From Chaenocephalus aceratus (taxonomy: Eukaryota; Chordata; Actinopteri; Perciformes; Channichthyidae): a stretch of 64,000 bases of DNA. The stretch spans positions 37,317,137-37,381,136 of the forward strand of contig CM043787.1 of the NCBI GenBank assembly GCA_023974075.1, written 5' to 3'. Below the pieces are notes generated by a model. The model saw only the letters and a list, made by a program, of their open reading frames with translations, was not told the origin of the DNA and did not search any database. Positions within the stretch are counted from its first letter, which is position 1. Each line of letters starts with the position of its first letter. Position numbers and translations under genes: made by a program. Positions 50,272-62,500 of this stretch are shown here, piece by piece.

Positions 50272-50535
50272 CTAGAACTCAAACATGTCATTCTGCTTCT
50301 TCGCCAGCTTGGCCACCTCCTGCCGGATAGCCTGCACCAGTGCAGAGGTGGAGAGGCTGCTCAGGGGCACGTTGTCCATGTCCTTCACCAACTGGGGCAG
50401 GCTTTGCTGGCATGCTGTGCTCGGGGCAGTGGGTGGCAGCTCCAGTGCCTGGTTGTACTGCAGGGGCAGCCTGGGGGGGCTCCCCTGTGGGTAGCGAGGA
50501 TGAGGAAAAGCCTCTACATACCCGGGCAAGGGCAC
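50272..50535 (-). CDS. kiaa1549/kiaa1549l: KIAA1549-family terminal coding exon with stop
   Basis: The terminal exon contributes 264 bp of coding sequence; acceptor ctgttttccag lies above 50535. It reads VPLPGYVEAFPHPRYPQGSP, a variable linker, then the conserved tail STSALVQAIRQEVAKLAKKQ ending NDMFEF and a TAG at 50272-50274. The last about 30 residues are amphipathic and probably helical. The extreme end may lack one or two residues found in relatives (from memory). Confidence 0.85.
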   Translation of the reverse strand: MPLPGYVEAFPHPRYPQGSPPRLPLQYNQALELPPTAPSTACQQSLPQLVKDMDNVPLSSLSTSALVQAIRQEVAKLAKKQNDMFEF

Positions 50536-53500
50536 CTGGAAAACAGGGCAGACATGAAATCAGTTCATTTATAATATTATTACCTATGAAAGTAATGGGT
50601 GCCAATGAGATGATTAGAGCGTTACAGTATGTGCAACAGTTTTTAAATTGTATTTTTCTGAGTGAACCTTTTCTCTTGCAACACTATTTTAGAATAAATG
50701 AAATGGGAGTTTAAAAAAAATGAAAAAAGAATAATAAATAAAAAAATTAAAACAGGGAAATAAATGAATGTGGAGATGTACTGAGTGGATGTTTGAAATG
50801 GACTTTGGTTGAAACACTCCAAAAACGACTACTTTTGAATGTTGATAAAAAAAATAGATTAGATTAGATTTATTCGAAACAAAGATTTTAAGAAAAATCT
50901 AAGTAAAAGTAGGTGTTCATTTAAGAAATGATCGGTGATGACCCTAACCCCAGTGTTTTGTTGTGTCCACTCAATGGCAGCCATACATTCAGTTCAGCAA
51001 ATGGTTTCTCAATGACACTGGTTCTGCAAAAAGACACTGGATGAAGGCATCTGATTGAAACAGACGGGGGGGAAATGTATAAAACATTCTTTACAAACAA
51101 GGAGAGGTGTGTGCAGGGGAAGGGAGGACGGGAGGGTCACATGGGGTATAACAGATCTGACAGGAAGAAAAAGGAACCTGTCTTTATTAAATGAAAAACA
51201 GCTTTGAAGGTCTTTGTTTAGTGAATTCCATTAATATTCAAGATGTATAAAATAATCATCTGAGTGCTGAGATGGTCTTCGAAATATAATATTTAATACA
51301 GCTATACTGATCTTCCTATTTTGAGTGTCCTTAGGCTGACAAGACGTAATGGAAAAATATCCCACACAGCTTACACAGTAATGTGTTAGTTGTGTGTATT
51401 CAATTAAAAAGTATTGACCTCAGGGTCTTCTGTTTATAAAGTCAAGACACTGGCTTCTAACGTCATGTCACAATTTGTCTGAAAATTCGAGATATAAATA
51501 CAAAGCTGTTGATGTCCTGGGAAAAATGGTGACGTTCCTAATTTATATAAAGACATTTGATTTTATCACCATCATTTAGTTATTAAACCAAGCAATCTAA
51601 ATAGGCTTCCTTACAGACTCTGCCCACTGTGGCGGTAGATCCTCAGGTTCAGGGGGATAGGACATCCAGGAGGGGCTGTGGTAGGAGGTGGTTGGCGTGG
51701 ACACAAAGTACTCTGAGTACCCCGACCTGGTGGCTGGGATGGCGTAGACAGCTGTTATTGGGTTTCCTATAGAAAAGAGATTACATTCACTGGTGAATGC
51801 ATTTCAGGGAATGTATTACCATTCTTGAAAAATGGATGCTGGCATGGATGCAAAAACACGTTATGGTTTCTTTAAAAAATGTCAAGTCATCTATTCATAT
51901 GCTTACCTGAGTAGTTGGACACAGGCTCTGCAGCGATAGATGGAAGTGCCGCTCTAGATGTCGGCCCATATGGGTTGCTGTTACGTTGACTGTGCATTCC
52001 AGTGACAGATGTCTCTAAACTCCTTCCCTTAGGCCCCAAGTCAGAAGTGGAACTAAGTTGCACAGAGATTGGAAAGGCATGAATGTAGAGAGTTACTGAC
52101 ATATTTGACAAGTACCACTAGATGGCAGACACAGTCCATTTTGAAATGGTTGTACCTCATTAACATTCTTGCCACCTCTCAATGCACTAGCTCAATATTC
52201 AAATTTAAACAAGGCCTAAAATCACCCAGGCAAAAACACATTACCTGGCAAATATATCTCGTCCCTGAACATGAATTTAAATGTGAGAAAATGTGGAATA
52301 TCCGATGGGCTCTGGGAGGCTACGGACAGTATGTGTATGTCTTTGTCTGGATGCATCTGTGTGTGTGCGACTGATTCAGCCTTACCGTCTTAAGGGGTTC
52401 CCAGGGGGAGGACCAGTGCGAGGCGGTAAGGGGGGAGGAGAACCAATGGCCATCTCAGGAAGCTGGGTGAAGCGAAAGGCCTTAAAAACATAGTGAAGGG
52501 CATTTAAGGTTACATAAACTCCAACACAGCTCTAAATGGAGGGGAAATAATCAAATCACATTTACCGGTTTGGGAAGGCTGCAGTCATATATGTCTGAGC
52601 CATAGGACGGTACCCACTGCAGACCCTGTCCACAGCTCATTGTACCCGGGGCGCTGGTCACAACGTCTGCGTAGGGGAGGGGAGGCGGCGCGGGGCTGTA
52701 GTGGTCGGGAGGAAGGTGGAGATGGGAGTGCCTTCCGGATGTGGACTGCCCCCCTGATGCCAGGCTGAATGCCTCCTCCAGCAGCAGGTGCATCTGCTGT
52801 CGCACTTCATCAATGGACGGCTGTGAGCTCAGAGTGGACGTCTCCGAGTGGCCTTTCAAACCGCGGCCGTACATGTATCCCCGCGGCCCCATTAGACGGT
52901 CAACATTCGTCTCCTCAATCAACTCAGGTTCAGTCTAAATAACATAGATCAAAAAAGAATGTGAATTGAGATACAGAGTACATAGAGACAGTGTAAACTA
53001 TTAAATAACATAATGTGCAAGGGATCGGATCGAGAGGCAAACACAGTAACAAACAATATGGAAGCTTTAATACAAACAAGAATAAAAGGATATACTATAA
53101 AGCTTGTGGACAATTTTAAGTACCCAAATGTTAGTTCTATTGAGATTGCTTATAATGGTGAACTCGTAGCCGCAGCCAAATGTGGAGCCAGATTCTGTTT
53201 CTGATTTACACCAAGATCAAATATTAGAAAAATGAAACCTTTCCTTACTGAATTAGGGATATTTCAATAGAAGCAACTTAAAAAAGCTAGAAAGTTACAC
53301 GTCCTGTAATGTCTCCAGTCATTCTCTCAGTGGTTTGTTGACAGGATGCTGAGAAGCTGGAAGAGGCTGTTTAATGTTTGCAGAGCTGGAAGAGTTGGAT
53401 CCAGCTGTGTTACTGCTTGGTCACAGTAGGTTTACGCAGCAGAACCAGGCAGTTTGTTTCACTGAGTGCTAACCAGCACTGTTCTGTACTGAAAAGCATC

Positions 53501-56500
53501 GAACAATACTTAAGCAGTTGCTATAAGTCTTTTGTCTTTGTGCTAATGTTATTTCTCTATCTGCCCTCAGTTTCTCGCTTATTATCTATATTACATGTTA
53601 TTATATACGTTTACAGTACCCATTATCATGTTTCCCATATATATACAGACTGCTACAGCTCCGCTGTCACAAGGACCGATACAGGAAAACATTCCTGCCC
53701 ACTGAAAATAGCACAGTACAATAAATCACCTCTGGCTGGAAGAGAACCCTCTGCTCCAAAGTTTATTTTGTAATAAAACCACGTTGTAAATTGTACACAT
53801 ATATAATCTGTTCAATATTTAATATTAATATTCCATATGTCATATATTTATGTATATATATATATAATATCTTGTCAAATCCAACATGTATATTTTCTAT
53901 TTTCTTTATTTTCTTGTTTATTTCTAGTTTTGTTTTATTGTAAATTGCCTTGTCTTTTATGCTGCTGCAACACAAACAAATTCCCAAGTTGGGTTCAATA
54001 AAGTATCATCTTATCTTATCTTATATTCATTGCATCTCCATCTAAATGATTTACCCACTGCCTCACTTTTCCATTCTCTTTCTAAAATATTTCCCCTCAT
54101 CGGTTCATACTCTTTACTCTTTTGCCATCTCCCAGCCTCTGTGTCCATCTTACTAGTCCTTATATTCAGCGATAAACGAGTTCAGGCTGCCCTACTTCCT
54201 GTGTGAATCACAGGTAGCCACAGGAGACCTAGTATAGTGCACTTCATCACATTTTTATTTATTTTATTTTATTTTATGAATCATGAATCAGCCAGCCCTG
54301 CAACAGGGAACGGCGGAGGTTTGCATCTGCAGTGATGGGGTCTGTAGCCACAATAGTCCCATTGTACATGGTCAGGAGTTCTTTGAAAGGATTGTGAAGC
54401 TTGTACTGACTATAGAGCCTGCTGAACATTTGGCTACACAGGGTTCAACCAAATAGAAACAAATACAAACTGACCAAGGGTCATTCATGACAATCGAAGT
54501 CTGGATAATCTAATTCTGTAGAGCTTCTGAATTCATATGGAATTTTGCTCATGGCACCACCCTGTCATCTCAAGAGCCAGATAGATCTAGATGATACAGA
54601 CTATGAATAATATGCATAAGAGGCTATTTTTAAAGCAGACATTTAACTTGAAATAGCAGAAAAAGCACAGGGTATATAATAACTATGTTTTTCCTTTGAG
54701 CATCCCAGTAAGCCATGCCAGTGATCCAGCACAACAATACAAGAGTCAGTCTTAGTGTCCTGTGTTTTTCCTGCTGTCACTGGTCAAAATTGCTGGCAGG
54801 TCAATGGCAGTGCACTGAAATATTTCTAAAGCGGGTCATGTTTATTTTACAATAAAAGAGCTCGAAGACTCTCAGGAGCTCATATACTAGTACTCTGACG
54901 TCATGACAGAAAGAGCCATGTCCATTATGGAACAATACGAGAGAGGAGGCATAAACCAGCTATCCTGAGATGCGTTACATATCAAAATGACAGAACCTTA
55001 TAAATCTTAATTCTTAATTATGAATGAACCAGTTCCTTTCTTTGCTTTGGCTTAACTGAAACCCTGCCTGAGAAGAACATGTCTGATTTTGAGCTCAGTG
55101 ACTGCACAGTGTTTCAAATAGGGCAATAGGACTCAAGTTAGCACTGATAAGCTCTGATAATTATGTTTTCCATTTTTATATTTCATCATAATAGCTTGAA
55201 AACACTGGCATTATTTATTTTTGAATTTTAACTTGAAAGACTTACAAGAATATTAGCATGATATACATTAGAATTTCTTTAGAATATTATGTAGTAATTG
55301 CTTTTATTTGAGGAGGAACAGCACTATACTTTTTGGCAAATCACTTTGTTAGAGTAGGATTTCATAATGGTAAAGGTGAATTATTATGGTAAGTTTAAGT
55401 GCATCTTGTTGGGAGTTGGGGAGGATGACATGTGACTCACATCATAGCCGCTGTTGCGGATGCCTCTCCTGGGTCTCTCCCTCATAACAAGCAGGTCCAT
55501 CTCTGTCCCTCCAGGACTGGGACTGCTCAGACTCTGTCTGCTGCGATAGGCCGTCTGTCCTACCTGCGAGTGCCTGCCAATTAGTAGAGAGTGGATAGAG
55601 GATTCATTACAAAACATACCTGGGGTGTAGTTATTATTCAGCTTTCTTACTCAAGCTATGTGAGTGTCTGCCAGTAAAAGGCAGGTACACAGTACAAGTG
55701 GTGGAGAACACAATATGTGTCTGATTTTCTCCGAATGCAGACCTAACACAATAATTACGTTAGGATATCTCATAAGGACCTCAAATAAAAGAGCTGAATC
55801 AATAGTTTACATAATGATGTTGTGCCGTATGTCAGGTATCAGAGTATCCTTGAGGTGTTGCACAGCAAATGTAATACTGAAGCGTCTAGCAACACACAAC
55901 AACAACAATCATTCAATCAATCAAATAAAATATGTGTATCAGCAAACCTGCTGATCACTTGATCACTTTTGATTTTGAAGGATGTTGTTGGTCCAAGAAG
56001 TGATCCAACAGTCACACTTACGTATTTCGACAGTAAATAGCTAAATTCATTATCTTGCTCAACATGGTGGGATATATAAAAATAGCTATTCACCTCCTCA
56101 CTAAGTCAACACACAAGCCAACATTTCCGCTCTGAAGACAGCTAGTGTAGCTACGTGTTAATCTGATGTGGACATGTTGATCTGAGCCTGTAATAACCAA
56201 GTATTCTTTATGTGTATGTGTAAAGCAGCAGCAAGACGGAACCAGCAGAGTTCAACACCCTGCCAATCCTCTTATCTCCATTATGGAGGCTCAGGACTTG
56301 GATCAAACTAATCAGACAGGCCTGATGGGTCTCTTTCTGCAGACTAAGACAGGATAATCACAACTGAAGAGTGTATCGCCGGCCACTAGAGGGCAGCGTC
56401 ACTGCTGTCGCTGCCCGGATATGCCGTGCTTTGACCTGGAAGTGCCTAGCGGCCATTTTAGTTCACATGTTGTTCATTCACTCCGCCTCGAGTTGAGACG

Positions 56501-59500
56501 TTCATCCACTCACTCATGTAAGACTGTTTCCACTACTGTTTAGTGTGTCTTTAATATATGTAATTGAATATATGTGTATTGGTCATGACATGCATGTATG
56601 TAATACTTTGTCAGCTTATCCTGCGGCATTGCTCTGTTTCAGGGTGTCGTCATCTTTGTCATTAAAGTACCAAGACTGACATTGAGGAGTGTGTTTCTTC
56701 ATGACGACACCATGGTCATTGTTGGATGCCCTGTCCCCGGCTGCGAGTTCGAATCCCAAGAATTGTCTGAAGCACTCGTCATTGCTATATTGACGATTCA
56801 TGGATTTAGCCACCAGCACGCAGCGCCTGTCATGGCCGCGCCAGCCCAGGCCCCAGCCCCTCACGGCCCGAGACTCGATCGGCCCAAAGTTGATGTGGGT
56901 ATGTCGATAGAGGAATGGAACGTGTTCATCCGCCGTTGGGACGTATTCCGCGCCGGCTCAGGCATAGGGGATGCCCAGGCCCCCTTCCAGCTGTTTCAGT
57001 GCGCTGGGCCTGTACTTGGAGACAGCCTGTTGAAAGCCGCCCCCGACGCCGCTTCCAGACCCTTGCCAGACCTAATCACCGTCATGCGTAGGGAACGCAC
57101 TGGGATGACAGCTAGGGAAGCTGTCATCCCAGTCGCTACATGCGTCCTGCGCACCAAGCTACTTCAGTTCCACCAGGAACGCGATGAGACATTCCGTGCA
57201 TTCGCGTGCACGGGTAAAGCAGAGACATGCGCATATAATGCGGTATGCGAGTGTGGTAAGGACGTGGACTATACCGACCACATCATCCGTGATGTTCTGC
57301 TCAATGGCATTTATGACTCGGACATACGCCGCGAGACGCTAGGGACACCTGACGTCCTGGTTAAGCCAGTTAATGACGTAATTGCACTCGTCGAGAACAG
57401 AGAGATGGCCCGTAACGCTCTCCCGTCGTCCTCCCTATCAGCCATGTCGTCATTCTGGTGCCTGAAGACGACTCCACAGTGCCTAAACGCGCCTCGTGCC
57501 CGGAATGTAAGAGCGTCTTTAACGTCTTCACGGAGGGGCCTCGCGGGTGGAATCCTAAGCCTCACCAGGTGTGCATCGGCTGCTATAGGGCCCGCCGACG
57601 ACAGAGGCGTCAACAGCCGTCGTCCGACAGTCAACAGGCCGCCATGGGGTCGGAGCCTGTCTCCCAGGTCTCATCGGTGCAAGCTGGGGCCCGCCCTGGC
57701 CGACGTCACAGGAGCCATCGCCGACGCCGCGCCCCTACATCGCACGGATGTGTCAACAGGCAAGCACCTATCAGACTCGAGCACCACATCTTCTCCAAGG
57801 GCGAATGGAGACAGGCCAGGCTGAGAGACCACCCCCGAGCATTAATCACCATCTCGATGGACATGCCAGTCGGGCTGAGGGATGGCACCGGCAACCGGGG
57901 CTCGGCCGATGGAGCTCGGATATCCGCCGTTGCGGACACTGGCACGCAGTCGGACCTTTGGTCGCTGGAGGAGTTCCTGCGGTTTCTAGCGGGACGACCT
58001 GCGACCCGTCAGCCTCAGCCTGTCAGCCGCCAACCGCTCCCCTATATCCATCGAGGGGGCGTTCTTCGCTAGGCGCTCGACAACCTGCAGCGGGGGGTGT
58101 GTCACATCCTGCCGTTCCATGGTATATGTGAGCAGCTCGGTCTGGGCCATGTACCTCTCCTACGAGTCGTTGCTCAACCTCGGCCTCTTGCCTGCGAACT
58201 TCCCATCGGACGACGTTGCAGGGGGGCACAAGGACAAGCGTAGCCCTGACACGGCTAACACGCCAGACCAGCCCTTGTCCGTCAATGCGACGAGGTCAGC
58301 CAACGGCGGCTGCGTGGGGCCAGGTGACCCCCGGGACGCCCAGTGCACATGTCCTCAGCGCACGGTCCCCCCGGCGCGCCCCGTAGCACTGCCGTTCCCT
58401 TTTAAGCCAGAGAACAATAACAGGATGAAAGATTGGCTACTCGGGAGATATGCCTCGTCAACGTTCAATACTTGCCCCCATCGAGCACTACCATGCATGG
58501 AGGGGCCACCTATCGAGATGCACGTGGACCCCGCAGCTACGCCTAGGGCATGTCACACCGCGGCTACAGTGCCTCTACACTGGCAGCGGAGGGTCCACGA
58601 TGACCTACTGCGGGACGAAGCCCTTGGGGTCATTGAACGTGTGCCATACGGCGAGCCTGTGACGTGGTGCCATCGTATGGTAGTCACTCGGAAGCACGAC
58701 GGTTCCCCACGCAGGACCGTGGACCTCTCCCCCCTTAACAAGTTCTGCCAACGTGAGACCTTCGCCACTGAGTCCCCGTTCCACCTTGCACGCCGCGTCC
58801 CGAAGGGCACCTGGAAGACCGTCACGGACGCCTGGAACGGCTACCACAGTGTCCCCCTGCGTGAGTCGGATCGCCACCTCACTACCTTCATCACACCCTT
58901 CGGCCGTTGGCGCTACACCAGGGCACCACAGGGTTTCCTGTCATCAGGGGATGGCTACAACCGTCGGTTTGATGCCGTCCTCTCGGACTATAAACGCAAG
59001 GAACGTTGCGTGGATGACACCATCCACTATGACACCGACCTGGAGCAACACTGGTGGAGGACCATCGACTTCCTGACGCGTGTCGGCCGGTCAGGAATCG
59101 TGTTGAACTCAGACAAGTTTCAGTTTGCGGAGAGGTGCGTCGATTTCGCTGGCTTCAGGGTGTCGGAATCTACCATCGAACCGCTTCCGAAATACTTGGA
59201 CGCCATCCGGGACTTCCCCACCCCTGGCTCCACGACGGACATCAGGAGTTGGTTCGGCCTTGTCAACCAGGTGGCCAACTACGCCCAGTTGCGTGACACG
59301 ATGGCTCCATTTAAGCCGTTCCTCAGCCCACGCTGTGTGTTCCTATGGTCCCCCGTTCTGGAGGAGGCCTTCCAGGCGTCCAAGCAAGCCATAATGGAGG
59401 CCATCCGTGAGGGCGTGGAGATCTACGACATGCAGAAGCGTACCTGCCTCTGCCCTGACTGGTCCATGCGTGGCATTGGCTACTTCCTGCTCCAGCAACA

Positions 59501-62500
59501 TTGTCACTGTGCCTCGGGCATACCGGACTGCTGTCCAGGTGGATGGAGGATCACCCTCGCGGGCTCGCGTTTCCTGTCCCCTGCAGAGCAGCGCTATGCG
59601 GCCGTCGAGGGAGAGGCCCTAGCTGTGGCCTGGGGTCTGGAACAGACACGGTACTTCACGCAGGGGTCCGACAACCTCGTTGTGGTCACCGACCATAAGC
59701 CGTTGGTGAAGATCTTTGGCGACCGTACGCTGGATGAGATCACAAACTCGCGTCTGTTTAGACTCAAGCAGCGCACCCTCCCATGGCGCTTTGACATTGT
59801 GCATCTGCCTGGCAAGAGCAACTATGCCGCTGATGCCACGTCGAGGCATCCTTCCCCCTCGGGCTCAGCGAACGGCCTCTCATTGGGGCTGCCGAGCGGG
59901 CCTGACGCCGTGGAGTCAGCACTCATGGCCTCCATCCGCGAAGACGCACGGGAGCTCGGAGCCGTCTCTTGGCCCCTCCTCGCACGGGAGACAGCGGCTG
60001 ACGGATGCCTCAGCCACCTCCTCCAACTCATCGAGCAGGAGGGTGGGATTGACGTAAATGACCCTGCCCTGGCGAGTCTGTCATCGGTCTGTGAGTCCAT
60101 CTACGTGGGAGAGTCCTTCAGCATCTCCATGCCGCCCACCAGGGAACCTCAGCGATGGGGCAGCATGCCCGAGCCATAGTTTACTGGCCCGGGATGTCCG
60201 GGGACATTCAGGCCACCAGGGACGGATGTGCAGACTGCAACCGCAATGCTCCGTCACAGGCGGCTACACCCCCCCTGCCGTCCTCACCCCCGTCCACGCC
60301 ATTCGAGGCGGTGTTTGCTGACTTCTTCGACTATGGGGGCTGCCACTACCTAGTTGTCGAGGACCGTCTCTCGGGCTGGGTAGAGGTCCTGAGCTCTACG
60401 GCGGGTACTGCCCTGGCGGGCTCAGCTGGCCTGGTCCAACACCTCCGTTCATTCTTCGCCACCTTCGGCGTACCGGAGGAGCTCTCGAGCGACGGTGGTC
60501 CGGAATTCAAGGCGAGCCACACTGAGGACTTCCTCCGCTTATGGCACGTCAAACACCGTGTGTCGTCCGTTAGCTTCCCGCAGTCGAATGGGAGGGCAGA
60601 AGTTGCGGTTAAGACCGCTAAGCGCCTCCTGATGTCCAACACCAGCCCGTCGGGCGGCCTTGATCAGGACCGCTTCCTGCGTGCTATGCTGCAGATGCGA
60701 AACACGCCTGACCCCGACTGCAACCTCTCGCCAGCGCAGATCATCTTCGGCCGCCCCCTTCGTGGCTCGCTCCTTCGTGGCTCGCTCTCCTTCGTGAACC
60801 GTGAGCAGCCGGCTGCGCCCTTACCGCCGCCCGCTGCTCTGGACCATCAGCCCCCACCTATCCACCCGGGCTGGGCGACGGCCCAGGGGATCGCTCAGCG
60901 GCCGGCTGTTGGACCCCGCGACTCGGCTATGGGCGCTTCCCCACCGGCACCTGCTGGTGAGGCGTCCTCTGACCTCACCGTTCCTACGGGTGCCTTCCTG
61001 GGCGCACCGGTGCCGCAGTCGCCGCCGATGCTGCCCCAGCCTACTCGGCCTGGCCGCGTGAGGAGGCCGCCTGCACGTTATGAGCCCGAGTCCGGCAGCT
61101 GGATTTAGACCGTTAACCTATTCCGGCCCATAGTTTTCCGGTCTGGGGGGATGAAGAGTGTATCGCCGGCCACTAGAGGGCAGCGTCACTGCTGTCGCTG
61201 CCCGGATATGCCGTGCTTTGACCCGGAAGTGCCTAGCGGCCATTTTAGTTCACATGTTGTTCATTCACTCCGCCTCGAGTTGAGACGTTCATCCACTCAC
61301 TCATGTAAGACTGTTTCCACTACTATTTAGTGTGTCTTTAATATATATAATTGAATATATGTGTATTGGTCATGACATGCATGTATGTAATACTTTGTCA
61401 GCTTATCCTGCGGCATTGCTCTGTTTAAGGGTGTCGTCATCTTTGTCATTAAAGTACCAAGACTGACATTGAGGAGTGTGTTTCTTCAACAACATTAGAG
61501 GAGACAGTTTTTCGTATCAATGAGCTAATTAGGCAAGGCAGCGGTCAGCAGAGATGGATAACGGTCCATGGTTAGAAGCCCAATCCACCATGTGAACTGC
61601 CATGTGACCTTTAGCACTTTGTGACTCGAAGTGTTTCGTCACACCCTCACGTGCCCACTTTCCCCCTCACCTCCTGTGAGATTTGACATAAGTGGATCCT
61701 CGCTCATCGTCAGGGTCCAGGGGTCTGCCCAGCTCCCCGGCTGCCCTTTCATGGCCGTGCCGCTGTCTCTGCACCATGGCCTGACCACTGCTGCTGCCGT
61801 CTGTGGAGGGGAAGTCATAATAACCCTTCCTCTTAGCCTTCAGCCTCAGCTTGTTTCTGTAGTGCTCAATGTCTGACTTCTGCTTCAGAGCCAGGTTCAC
61901 CTGCAGAGAGGAAAGAGTGCAGGAGGTTAATGTGGTTTGATTCGGCTTTGTTCAAAAGGTATGTGTGTGGATTAACGTTCAAAGGGTTTCGAGGAAGAAG
62001 TTCAGAAAAATTTAATAATAACAGTCTAAAGGATTCAGAAATATTGTTTTTAATATCCATTATATTGCTTAAGACGACCCAGTTTAAAATAAAAAAATTA
62101 ACGGGAAAAAAGGAGGTCACCCTACTGTATGATTGTATGATATATTTTTGACCATTAAACACTATACTTATACAACCCCTCAACATATTCTGATGTTATT
62201 CAAAAGAACACTTTCTTTGAGTTCAAGATTCAAAGTCTGCTTAATCAGGATAGTATGTCTGGTTTAGTCCGATATGATCGACAGTTCTGGCAATTTAAGG
62301 TAAGAAACTTCCAACCTGGCATTACATTGTAATCAAAAGTAACTAAACTGTGATTGTTGCTCAGAAATAGAGTGACTTTCTCCTCAAAGGACTGTCTACT
62401 TTACACCAGTGAGAAAAACTGAAAAGGTCAAATAACAACAACTTTTATTTAACTTTTTCCTGAAAACAGAAATAATAAGGAGCTGTTGGAGAAAATATGT

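Larger units (their letters stand above)
56365..61488 (+). mobile_element. Ty3/gypsy LTR retrotransposon, nearly full length, frame-disrupted
   Basis: The element is 5124 bp with two 337-bp LTRs (TG...CA) that differ at four sites (about 1.2%). It is flanked by an acaac duplication at 56360-56364 and 61489-61493. The interior is GC- and CpG-rich, unlike the AT-rich host. Domain order is gag, protease, RT, RNase H, integrase, which defines the Ty3/gypsy (Metaviridae) layout; no envelope gene is seen. Coding frame changes near 57.45, 57.99 and 60.11 kb make this copy probably non-autonomous. It lies antisense within an intron of the KIAA1549-family gene. Low LTR divergence indicates a recent insertion. 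The RT style, with Cys at the first position of the catalytic box, recalls Ty3 relatives common in cnidarians and fish, but I cannot name the clade. Confidence 0.95.

Noticed and set aside
50215..50714. Plus-strand frames over the last host exon
   Set aside because: They are shadows of the minus-strand terminal exon, which has splice sites and a conserved tail.
54274..54440. Alternative exon of the KIAA1549-family gene
   Set aside because: The upstream exon (55441-55573) ends at phase 0, whereas the coding-like frame here would need two preceding bases; phase 0 entry at the best acceptor meets an early stop.
58160..60100. Several frames opposite or overlapping the Ty3 pol region
   Set aside because: They are shadow frames in GC-rich coding DNA with no recognisable motifs.
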